Assembly: GCA_025363575.1 (NCBI GenBank)
Contig: JANYDM010000069.1
Span: 1-13,716, forward strand
Direction: 5' to 3'
Length of the DNA stretch: 13,716 nt
Source: Betaproteobacteria bacterium
GTDB taxonomy: Bacteria; Pseudomonadota; Gammaproteobacteria; Burkholderiales; SG8-41
A program made the position numbers and the translations under genes. Shown piece after piece: positions 1 through 6,816 of the stretch (position 1 is its first letter; each line of letters begins with the position of its first letter). The notes under the pieces are model-generated. The model had not been told where the DNA came from. It made no database searches and was given only the letters and a program-made list of their open reading frames with translations.

Positions 1-500
1 ACGCCGGCCAATGCCGTGTTGTGATAGCCGCGCCGGGCCGATTCCGGATGCATCGCTGCAGCGATGCGGCACATTACGTCGTAGCCGCAAACTACTGCGG
101 CTATGATCTCGCGGGCACTGCTGCCGCGCTGCTGCGCCACGGCCATCACGGCCGGGAATATGACACCTGACGGGTGTGCCGAGCCCTGGGTATGCCCATC
201 GTCGAAATCGAGCCCATGGACGTTGGCGCCCGTCACGAGCGCAGCATTCGGCGGCGACAGCGTCGCGCCATGTCCGATCACGCTGGAAATCCGCGTGGCA
301 TCGTTCTCCTCGAAATAAGAGAGCAAAGCCTTCGATACGGGCATGGCAGCGCCCGATATCGCGCAGGTCATGAAATCCAGCATCGTGCGCTTGTAGGCAT
401 GCACGGCGTCCGCCGGCAGCTTATCGAACGTGATGGCCGCTGCATGCGCGGCCAGTCTCCTGCTCGCATCTACGCTGATATTGTCGGTCGCGGTATCCAT
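1..500 (-). CDS. MmgE/PrpD family protein, N-terminal part (cut by left edge)
   Basis: The minus strand is open from an ATG at 498-500 to the left edge, giving 166 residues. Residues 34-50 (HAYKRTMLDFMTCAISG) and 91-112 (GANVHG, LDFDDGH, AHPSG) are the conserved helical-domain segments of the MmgE/PrpD fold, followed by the usual GY-V-R stretch (139-145) and RRGYHNT (156-162). Characterised members are 2-methylcitrate dehydratase PrpD, cis-aconitate decarboxylase and iminodisuccinate epimerase, all acting on small di- or tricarboxylates. The Asp pair and HPSG histidine of that active-site region are present. The lid domain lies outside the window. An AAAGGTG Shine-Dalgarno sequence sits just upstream of the ATG. 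It is 37 bp downstream of the acyl-CoA ligase gene and so is probably the distal gene of that operon. Family assignment is firm; the substrate cannot be told. Confidence 0.9.
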   Translation of the reverse strand, partial: MDTATDNISVDASRRLAAHAAAITFDKLPADAVHAYKRTMLDFMTCAISGAAMPVSKALLSYFEENDATRISSVIGHGATLSPPNAALVTGANVHGLDFDDGHTQGSAHPSGVIFPAVMAVAQQRGSSAREIIAAVVCGYDVMCRIAAAMHPESARRGYHNTALAG

Positions 501-537
501 TGATCACCTTTCATTCTTGTTTGTTGCCTTGCCAGGC

Positions 538-2631
538 TCAGCTTCGTGAGCCGGTTTTAACCACAAGTCCATCGACGGCAATTGCACCATTGCCCTCCGC
601 CTTGACGATCAGCGGATTAATTTCCGCTTCAGTGACCGCACTGCCCCCCTCGACACACGCAAGTAGCGACAGGGCGCGCACCGCCCGCGCCAGCGCCGCA
701 CAATCACCGCGCGGCAGATTGCGATAACCGCTAAGTATTGCAAGCTCCGCGAGCTCATCGATCATTTCCATGGCAGTGCCTACGCTGACCGGCGCCAGAC
801 GCACGCTGAAGCTGCGCTTGAGTTCCGCCATGACGCCGCCCATGCCGAGCAAAACAGTCGGCCCTACTTCCGCATCGTTGCTATAGCCGAGAATGACTTC
901 GGCCAGCCCGCGTTCCATCCGCTGAACAAGCACACCGTCCACTTTGGCATGCGGAAATCCGATGGCGGCTGCGGCGAGTAAATCTTTCGCGGTTGCCTGC
1001 ACGCTTGCCTGCTCGACATTGAGGCGCACCATGCCGGCATCGGTTTTATGCAGGATGTCCGCCGACAACAACTTGAGCGCGTAAGGCCCCGGCATTTTGA
1101 CCGGCTGAGCCGGTTCAGTCAGCACCACGCTTTGGGCGCAATCGATGCCGAGCGCCGCGAACAATTCGAGCGATTGCCGCTCGTTCAGGTTTTGCGAGCT
1201 ACCGGCCATCAGCAACTTCTCCGCGGCAGCAGTCTCACCGACTTCCGCCGTCGTGTCTTTCGATGGCGCCTGCCAGTTGAGATAGGTATTGACGGCGTCG
1301 GCGCAGGATTCCGGGGTGCGGAAGCTCGCAACCCCGTGCGCCTGCAGCAGCAGCAGCCCGTCATCCGCACGCGGCGCGAGATAGACAGCCAGCGGTTTCG
1401 TTTTCGGTTCCGCTTTGAGCACGCGATCCTTGATCACGTCGGGATTCGTCATCGAGCTCGATCCGATGACGGACACGACGGCATCACAGTGATCGGAGGC
1501 GAGCAATGCGGACAATATCGCGGTATAGGCGCCGCGATCGCTGCCGCCCATCGGAATGTCGGTAATTACCGCGTCGTTGACTATGATGCCCTGCCCTTTA
1601 AGTATTTCCATGACCGCGGGCGTCGGCGGCACCACGTCCGCCCCGAGCACACCGAGACGGTCAGCGACCATCGCTGCGGCGCCGCCGGTGCCGGTGACAA
1701 CCGCAACACGCCTGCCTTTGGACGGACGTTTACCCAGCACGAGCTGCGGCAACTCGAACAGCGTCTCCAGCATGTCCACGCGCATGATGCCGTGGGCACG
1801 AAAGAAGGCTCGCGCCGTGTCGTCGGTGCCTACCATAGCACCCGTGTGAGATGCCGCGGCGCGGCGGCCAACGTCGGAGCGACCCAGCTTGTACGCGATG
1901 ACCGGTTTGCCTTTCTCGAATGCGCGTCGCGCCGCGCGCGCGAGATTCGCAGAATCACGGAAGGTTTCGAGAAACAGCAGGATCGCGCCGGTCTCCGGAT
2001 CGTCGACGAGCTGATCGGCGATTTCGCCGACGCCGAGATCGCATTCGTTGCCAAGCGACACGAGCTTGGAGAAGCCGAGTCCGCGCGCCTGTCCGCGCGT
2101 AATCAGCGTGCCCAGCATGCTGCCGCTTTGCGAAATCACGCTCAAAGGGCCGGGCTTGAGCTCGACCTGGTCGATTACCGCATTCACAGTGAGCGGCGTC
2201 TTGCCAGGCACGTTAATGATCCCCATGCAATTGGGGCCGATAAGGCGCATTCCCGCCGCGCGCGCTTTCGCCACCATGTCGCGCTGCATCCTTTCCCCGG
2301 CCGGTCCGATTTCGGCGAAGCCCGCGCTGAAAATCGTCGCGACCGGGATTTTGAGTTCGCAGCACTGATCGATGACTTGCGACACGGCCGGGGCGGGCAC
2401 CATGATGAAGGCATGATCGATCGGGCCCGGCGCCGCGCGCAGATCGGGATACGCGCGCTCGCCCATGATCTCATCGCGCCCCGGATTAATCGGCAGCACG
2501 CGCCCCGCATAGCCATGCGCGCGCAGGAAACGCTGCGGCCGCGCATTGTTCTTTTTTACATCGGCGGAGGCGCCGACCAGCGCGACGCATTTCGGCGCAA
2601 ACAGCGCCTCGAAAAAACTTCCTTTGCTCAT
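538..2631 (-). CDS. Single-chain NDP-forming acyl-CoA synthetase (acetate-CoA ligase family)
   Basis: This 697-residue protein has the succinyl-CoA-synthetase-like order of a fused ADP-forming acyl-CoA synthetase. A CoA-binding Rossmann domain occupies about 5-105 (VALVGAS near 17-23). A succinyl-CoA ligase-like domain spans about 130-295 with ISQSGSMLG (166-174) and the phosphohistidine motif SHTGAM (His262). A linker domain follows (about 305-455), then a C-terminal ATP-grasp domain (about 480-697) with SADILHKTDAGMV, LGMGGVMAE and EINPLIV. It should make an acyl-CoA from a free acid with ATP (or GTP) hydrolysed to NDP and phosphate, through the phosphohistidine. The start at ATG 2629-2631 is preferred over the in-frame TTG two codons earlier because AAGGTGA lies seven bases before this ATG but only one base before the TTG. 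It sits 18 bp after the Bug gene and 37 bp before MmgE/PrpD. The acid activated is unknown; the operon suggests the Bug ligand. Confidence 0.92.
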   Translation of the reverse strand: MSKGSFFEALFAPKCVALVGASADVKKNNARPQRFLRAHGYAGRVLPINPGRDEIMGERAYPDLRAAPGPIDHAFIMVPAPAVSQVIDQCCELKIPVATIFSAGFAEIGPAGERMQRDMVAKARAAGMRLIGPNCMGIINVPGKTPLTVNAVIDQVELKPGPLSVISQSGSMLGTLITRGQARGLGFSKLVSLGNECDLGVGEIADQLVDDPETGAILLFLETFRDSANLARAARRAFEKGKPVIAYKLGRSDVGRRAAASHTGAMVGTDDTARAFFRAHGIMRVDMLETLFELPQLVLGKRPSKGRRVAVVTGTGGAAAMVADRLGVLGADVVPPTPAVMEILKGQGIIVNDAVITDIPMGGSDRGAYTAILSALLASDHCDAVVSVIGSSSMTNPDVIKDRVLKAEPKTKPLAVYLAPRADDGLLLLQAHGVASFRTPESCADAVNTYLNWQAPSKDTTAEVGETAAAEKLLMAGSSQNLNERQSLELFAALGIDCAQSVVLTEPAQPVKMPGPYALKLLSADILHKTDAGMVRLNVEQASVQATAKDLLAAAAIGFPHAKVDGVLVQRMERGLAEVILGYSNDAEVGPTVLLGMGGVMAELKRSFSVRLAPVSVGTAMEMIDELAELAILSGYRNLPRGDCAALARAVRALSLLACVEGGSAVTEAEINPLIVKAEGNGAIAVDGLVVKTGSRS

Positions 2632-2649
2632 TTTCAAATCACCTTCGAA

Positions 2650-3618
2650 TCAATCGATGTGTATGCGGGCAGCCTGCACGACCTTTGCCCACTTGGCTAT
2701 TTCGGACTTGATGAAACCGGCGAATTCCTCCGGCGTGGTCGGCGTGGGCAGCGCGCCGTCCTGCGCGAAACGTTCCCGCACGCCCGGAGATTTCAAAATG
2801 CGCACGATCTCGGCATTCAGGCGATCGACTATCGCGCGCGGCGTGCCGGCAGGCACCAGTATCCCGTTCCACGAGCTCGCGTCGTAGGCCGGCAATCCCG
2901 CTTCTGCGAACGTCATCACTTCCGGCAATGCCGCGGAGCGCTGCACGCCTGTAATCGCAAGCGCGCGCACTCGGCCCGCCCTCACGTGCTGAGCGGTAAT
3001 GAGTGGAGTGCCGAACAATGCCTGCACTTGCCCCGCGATCAACTCGTTCAAGGCCGGTGGCGCCCCTTTATACGGAATGTGGACGATATCTATGCCGGTC
3101 ACCAGCTTGAGCAACTCGCCCGCCATATGGCCGGAGCCGCCGGGGCCCGATGACGCGTAGTTGATTTCACCCGGCCGCGCTTTCGCGAGCGCGATGAATT
3201 CGTCGACAGTCTTCGCCGGCAGCGACGGATGCGTCATCAGCATAAGTGGCTGGCGCGTCGTCAGCGTGACAGGCTGGAAATCCTTGACCGAATCGTAAGG
3301 CGGATTCTTGTGCACTGAAGGCGCCACACCGAAAGTCGTGATGCCGCCGAGCAGCAACGTGTAGCCATCGGCGGGAGCGCGGGCCGCCAGCGTTGCGCCT
3401 ATCATGCCGCCGCCGCCCGGACGGTTGTCGATTACGACGTTTTGCCCCATTGCATCCGTGAGACCCTGGCCCATGGCGCGGGCGACTATGTCGGTCGGCC
3501 CCCCGGCCGGGAACGGCAGGATCAATTTCAGCGGCTTGCTCGGATACGCCTGACCCCATGCCACGTCGGCAAACAGGGACACAGCAACGCACAGCGCTGA
3601 TTTGAGCTTGCTCCTCAC
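2650..3618 (-). CDS. Bug-family (TctC-like) periplasmic solute-binding protein 1
   Basis: A 322-residue tripartite tricarboxylate transporter substrate-binding protein. A signal peptide (residues 1-22, cut predicted after AWG) is followed by the family landmarks: YPSKPLKLILPFPAGGPTD, NRPGGGG, PADGYTLL, HIPYKG near 180 and a C-terminal VPAGTPRAIV. Family members bind carboxylates such as aspartate, glutamate, citrate or nicotinate in the periplasm and pass them to TctA/TctB membrane proteins, none of which is encoded here. The start is a GTG at 3616-3618; it gives the complete signal peptide, and only a weak purine-rich stretch (AAGAGA) lies upstream. It lies 15 bp after the acyl-CoA dehydrogenase gene and 18 bp before the acyl-CoA ligase gene, so its ligand is probably the acid degraded by that operon. 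The ligand itself is unknown. Confidence 0.93.
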   Translation of the reverse strand: MRSKLKSALCVAVSLFADVAWGQAYPSKPLKLILPFPAGGPTDIVARAMGQGLTDAMGQNVVIDNRPGGGGMIGATLAARAPADGYTLLLGGITTFGVAPSVHKNPPYDSVKDFQPVTLTTRQPLMLMTHPSLPAKTVDEFIALAKARPGEINYASSGPGGSGHMAGELLKLVTGIDIVHIPYKGAPPALNELIAGQVQALFGTPLITAQHVRAGRVRALAITGVQRSAALPEVMTFAEAGLPAYDASSWNGILVPAGTPRAIVDRLNAEIVRILKSPGVRERFAQDGALPTPTTPEEFAGFIKSEIAKWAKVVQAARIHID

Positions 3619-3633
3619 TTACGGTTCTATCTC

Positions 3634-4788
3634 TTAGCTTGCTGCTTTCGGCGGGCGTTGCGAGAAGCGCCGCTCGAATATGATTTCGCCCAGCCGGTTC
3701 TTCAGCATCTCCAGCGAACCGCCCGCGATCATCCAGCCGCGGGAACGGCGGAAGCAGTATTCGACGAGCGTCTCGCGCGTATAGCCGAGGCCGCCCATGC
3801 ACTGCATCGCTTCGTTGCAGATATCGAAACCCGCTTTATTGCAAAAGAGCTTCGCGATGGTCGTTTCGTCGGCGGCGGGAAATCCGCGGTCGGCATTGGT
3901 TGCAGCGCGGTACAGCAGTAACTGCGCCGCGTCGAGCTGTATCTTCATCTCGGCGAATTTCCACTGCAGACCCTGGAATTCACACAGGGGCCGGCCGAAC
4001 TGTTTGCGTGTCATCACGTATTCCCGCGCCAGGTTGTAGCAGTAGCGGCCGTAGGCGAGCGAGCGCGACGCATTGCCTATGCGCTCCGCGTTGAAACCGC
4101 TGATCTGCTTCTTGAAGCCGCCGGCCGGCAGCAGCACGTCCTCGGGCGGCACATAGACGTTGTCGAAATACAGCGGTGCCCATTCATTTTCTGACATGAA
4201 CTTCGACGGCTTGGCCACGGTAAATCCCGGCGCACCTTTCCTGATCATCACCGAACCGATGCCGCCCACCCCAGGACCGTAGCGCACGTACACCAGATAC
4301 ATATCCGCATGCGGATTGGGAAATACCTTGGTTCCCGAGACGCGAAAGCCCTTGCCATCCGCCACTGCGGTCGTTGTGAGATCGGTAGTCGCTGAGCCGG
4401 CCTCGGGCTCGGTCATCGCCACTGCAATGACTTCTTCGCCGTGCAGCAGCGGCTGCAAATACCTTTTCTTCTGATCGGCATTGGCGAACTGCGCGAGCAC
4501 GCGGATCGCGCCGAAGTTGCCTTCCTGTATTACATCGGCGCTGCGCGGGCAGTAGCCCGCGATTTGCTCTATCGCCAACACCGCATCCATCAATGTGCCG
4601 CCGGCACCGCCGTCTTCCTCGGGCAGGAGGATGCCGAGCAAACCGGCCGCGGCCATCTTGCGCGCGACATCATGTGGAAACTCAGCGGAGTGCGCGCGCG
4701 CCAAAGCGCCGTCGGCCAGCTCCTTGCGCGCGAATGTCGCGACCGAATCGCGAAACATGATCTGATCGTCGGAAAGTGTGAAATCCAT
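3634..4788 (-). CDS. Acyl-CoA dehydrogenase family flavoprotein
   Basis: A full-length 384-residue acyl-CoA dehydrogenase: N-terminal helical domain (1-120), beta domain with AMTEPEAGSATTD (124-136) contacting FAD and substrate, and C-terminal helical domain with TRKQFGRPL (260-268) and CMGGLGYTRE (330-339). It should oxidise an acyl-CoA to the 2-enoyl-CoA and pass electrons to an electron-transfer flavoprotein. The usual catalytic Glu of short/medium-chain enzymes (Y-E-G-T) is replaced; the aligned segment reads I-A-G-G-S with Gly356 at that site. A Glu at 235 (FNAER) falls where isovaleryl-CoA and long-chain dehydrogenases carry their base, so it is probably active but of that mechanistic type. 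The ATG is preceded by AAGG six bases away. It is the first gene of the left operon, divergent from the Bug pair on the plus strand. Substrate unknown. Confidence 0.93.
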   Translation of the reverse strand: MDFTLSDDQIMFRDSVATFARKELADGALARAHSAEFPHDVARKMAAAGLLGILLPEEDGGAGGTLMDAVLAIEQIAGYCPRSADVIQEGNFGAIRVLAQFANADQKKRYLQPLLHGEEVIAVAMTEPEAGSATTDLTTTAVADGKGFRVSGTKVFPNPHADMYLVYVRYGPGVGGIGSVMIRKGAPGFTVAKPSKFMSENEWAPLYFDNVYVPPEDVLLPAGGFKKQISGFNAERIGNASRSLAYGRYCYNLAREYVMTRKQFGRPLCEFQGLQWKFAEMKIQLDAAQLLLYRAATNADRGFPAADETTIAKLFCNKAGFDICNEAMQCMGGLGYTRETLVEYCFRRSRGWMIAGGSLEMLKNRLGEIIFERRFSQRPPKAAS

Positions 4789-4802
4789 GCGCTGCCTTGT
4801 GA

Positions 4803-4833
4803 TTGTGAAGCCGGAGATTTTCTCGCTTACAAT
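4803..4833 (+). promoter_or_regulatory. Candidate sigma-70 promoter for the tandem Bug genes
   Basis: In the 77-bp divergent spacer, TTGTGA (4803-4808, four of six consensus bases) and TACAAT (4828-4833, five of six) are separated by 19 bp. This places a start near 4840, about 25 bases before the ATG at 4866. The spacing is longer than ideal and the match was found by eye, so this is tentative. No comparable promoter was found for the opposite (acyl-CoA dehydrogenase) direction. Confidence 0.35.
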
Positions 4834-4839
4834 GCGAGA
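4821..4839. promoter_or_regulatory. Inverted repeat overlapping the -10 box, possible operator
   Basis: TCTCGC (4821-4826) and GCGAGA (4834-4839) form a perfect 6-bp inverted repeat with a 7-bp spacer, 19 bp in all. It covers the candidate TACAAT box in the only spacer between divergent transcription units. The centre-to-centre distance of the arms suits a dimeric repressor. No regulator gene is in the window to pair with it. Confidence 0.35.
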
Positions 4840-4865
4840 CTGTAGCCGAACTGGAAAAAAACTTC

Positions 4866-5840
4866 ATGCGTGACGCCACGCCGCGGCGGCGGCTGTTGAC
4901 AATTGCTTTCTCCTGCGCGGCAATCAGCACACTTGCGCACGCCGCTTATCCAGACAAGCCAATTCGCATCATCGTACCGTTCGCGCCGGGCGGAAACATC
5001 GATATCACGGCACGCACCATAGCGCCGGGCCTTACCGAATTTCTCGGCCAACCGGTCGTCGTCGACAATCGCGGCGGCGCCGGCGGCAAAGCGGGCACCG
5101 AACTTGCCGCGAAGGCGACGCCGGACGGCTACACCCTGCTGCTCGGCTCGAGCGGCGCGCTCACCATGTCGCCGGCGTTCTACAAGGTCGGCTACGACAC
5201 GCTCAAGGATTTTGCGCCGACGTCGCTGGTTTCCGTGGTTCCTATAGTGCTGATGGTGCATCCGGCGCTGCCCGCGCAAACAGTAAAAGAACTGATTGAG
5301 CTTGGGCGCAAACGCAATGGCACGCTGACCATGGCCTCCGCCGGCCCCGGCAGCACCACGCATCTTACCGGCGAGCTCTTCCAGTTGAACAACAGTGTCA
5401 AGTTCGTGCACATCCCCTATAAAGGCAGCGGACAGGCTCTGATTGACGTCATCGGCGGACAGGTCGACCTCATCTTCGACCAGCTAAGCAGTTCCACGCC
5501 CTTAATAAAAACCGGCAAGCTGCGGCCGCTCGCGATCGCCATGGCCAAGCGCTCGGCGTCAATACCCGCGGTCCCGACCATGACGGAGGCAGGCGTGCCC
5601 GGATTCGAGGCATCGACTTACACCGGCGTAGTGCTGCCTGCGGCTGTACCGAAGGAAATCGTGCGCAAAGTCTATGCGGCCCTGATCAAGACGCTGGCGC
5701 TGCCGGCTACGCGCGACAGCTTCGAGCGGCTGGGTGCCGAAGTTATTTCAAGCACGCCGGAGGAGTTTGCGCGCCGCCTCGTCGACGGCCTTGCGCAATG
5801 GAAGCGCGTGCAGGAAAAAACCAAAATAGAACTGGAATAA
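4866..5840 (+). CDS. Bug-family (TctC-like) periplasmic solute-binding protein 2
   Basis: A 324-residue Bug protein. The signal peptide ends at about residue 26 (AHA before AYPDKP); its n-region PRRRLLT contains a twin-arginine-like pattern, so Tat export is possible, though a Sec signal is equally plausible. Family landmarks follow: RIIVPFAPGGNIDITAR, DNRGGAGG, TPDGYTLLLG, HIPYKGSG and a conserved C-terminal segment around VVLPAAVPKEIV. The binding-loop sequence GGNID differs from GGPTD in Bug proteins 1 and 3, suggesting another ligand. The ATG has only a weak GGAAA ahead of it. The next Bug gene begins one base after its stop, so the two are co-transcribed and probably translationally coupled. 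No TctA/TctB genes are adjacent. Confidence 0.93.
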   Translation: MRDATPRRRLLTIAFSCAAISTLAHAAYPDKPIRIIVPFAPGGNIDITARTIAPGLTEFLGQPVVVDNRGGAGGKAGTELAAKATPDGYTLLLGSSGALTMSPAFYKVGYDTLKDFAPTSLVSVVPIVLMVHPALPAQTVKELIELGRKRNGTLTMASAGPGSTTHLTGELFQLNNSVKFVHIPYKGSGQALIDVIGGQVDLIFDQLSSSTPLIKTGKLRPLAIAMAKRSASIPAVPTMTEAGVPGFEASTYTGVVLPAAVPKEIVRKVYAALIKTLALPATRDSFERLGAEVISSTPEEFARRLVDGLAQWKRVQEKTKIELE

Positions 5841-5841
5841 C

Positions 5842-6816
5842 TTGAAACAGACCACCTGCGCCCTCGTCTGCGCCGCCTGTAGCCTTGCTCCGTTGCTTGC
5901 ACCCGCGGCCGATACGCCATATCCGACCAAGCCAGTCCGCATTATCGTGCCGTTTGCGCCGGGCGGGCCCACGGACATCGTCGCCCGCACGGTCGGCCAG
6001 CAATTGACCTTATCATTGGGACAAACAGTCGTCGTCGATAACAGGCCCGGTGCCGGCGGCGTGGTCGGCGCGGATCTCGCGGCAAAAAGCGCCCCCGACG
6101 GCTACACCCTCCTGCTATGCAGCACAGGTGCGATGGCAATCAATCCCGCTTTGCTGTCCAGCATGCCGTACGATCCGATCCGCGACCTGGCACCCATCAC
6201 CCTGGTCGTAACGATTCCGTACCTGCTGCTCGTGAATCCTTCGTATCCGGCTCAATCCGTTAAGGAACTGCTGACCCTTGCCCGCACCAAGCCCGGACAA
6301 CTTAACTACGGTTCGGCTGGCAATGGCACAACTTCGCATCTCGCGATGGAATTGTTCCGTTCCATGGCCAATATCCAGGTGACGCATGTGCCCTACAAGG
6401 GTAGCGCCCCTGCAGCTATCGACCTCATCGGTGGTCAATTGCAGGTGATGTTCGACGCGCCGCCGTCTTCGCTGCCGTTCGTGCGCAGCGGCAAACTGCG
6501 TGCGCTCGGCATCTCGACGCTGCGCCGCACGCCGCTGCTGCCAGACATGCCAACCATCAACGAAGCCGGTGTGCCGGGATACGAGGTTTTGACATGGTCC
6601 GGAATCTGCGCGCCGGCGCGCACGCCGCCTGCCATCGTTACGCGCCTCAATAATGCCATGGTGAAAGGCATCACCAGCGCCGAGACCCGCGAGCGGTTCG
6701 CTGCGATTGGCGCGGACGTGGTCGCCAATTCGCCGGATGAATACCGGAAATTTATCGCCGCGGAGTTGGTAAAATGGTCGCGCGTCGTCAAGGAAGCGGG
6801 GGTTGCCGCGCATTAG
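5842..6816 (+). CDS. Bug-family (TctC-like) periplasmic solute-binding protein 3
   Basis: A 324-residue Bug protein with signal peptide (residues 1-23, cut after PAA). It carries YPTKPVRIIVPFAPGGPTD, DNRPGAGG, APDGYTLLL, HVPYKGSAPAAIDLIGG and CAPARTPPAIV. The start is TTG at 5842-5844, one base after the stop of the preceding gene. No in-frame ATG occurs until well past the signal peptide, and GGA within TGGAATAAC stands five to six bases upstream, so the TTG is well supported and implies translational coupling. The last 29 bases overlap the 3' end of the opposing kinase/phosphatase gene. The ligand is unknown; the binding loop resembles Bug protein 1 more than its tandem neighbour. Confidence 0.93.
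   Translation: MKQTTCALVCAACSLAPLLAPAADTPYPTKPVRIIVPFAPGGPTDIVARTVGQQLTLSLGQTVVVDNRPGAGGVVGADLAAKSAPDGYTLLLCSTGAMAINPALLSSMPYDPIRDLAPITLVVTIPYLLLVNPSYPAQSVKELLTLARTKPGQLNYGSAGNGTTSHLAMELFRSMANIQVTHVPYKGSAPAAIDLIGGQLQVMFDAPPSSLPFVRSGKLRALGISTLRRTPLLPDMPTINEAGVPGYEVLTWSGICAPARTPPAIVTRLNNAMVKGITSAETRERFAAIGADVVANSPDEYRKFIAAELVKWSRVVKEAGVAAH

Noticed and set aside
2632..2637. TTG start two codons upstream for the acyl-CoA ligase
   Set aside because: The AAGGTGA sequence is only one base from it but seven bases from the ATG, so the ATG is favoured.
1048..3153. 701-codon open frame on the plus strand
   Set aside because: It lies opposite the acyl-CoA ligase and Bug 1 genes, is Arg/His-rich with no recognisable domain, and is a reverse-strand shadow typical of GC-rich coding DNA.
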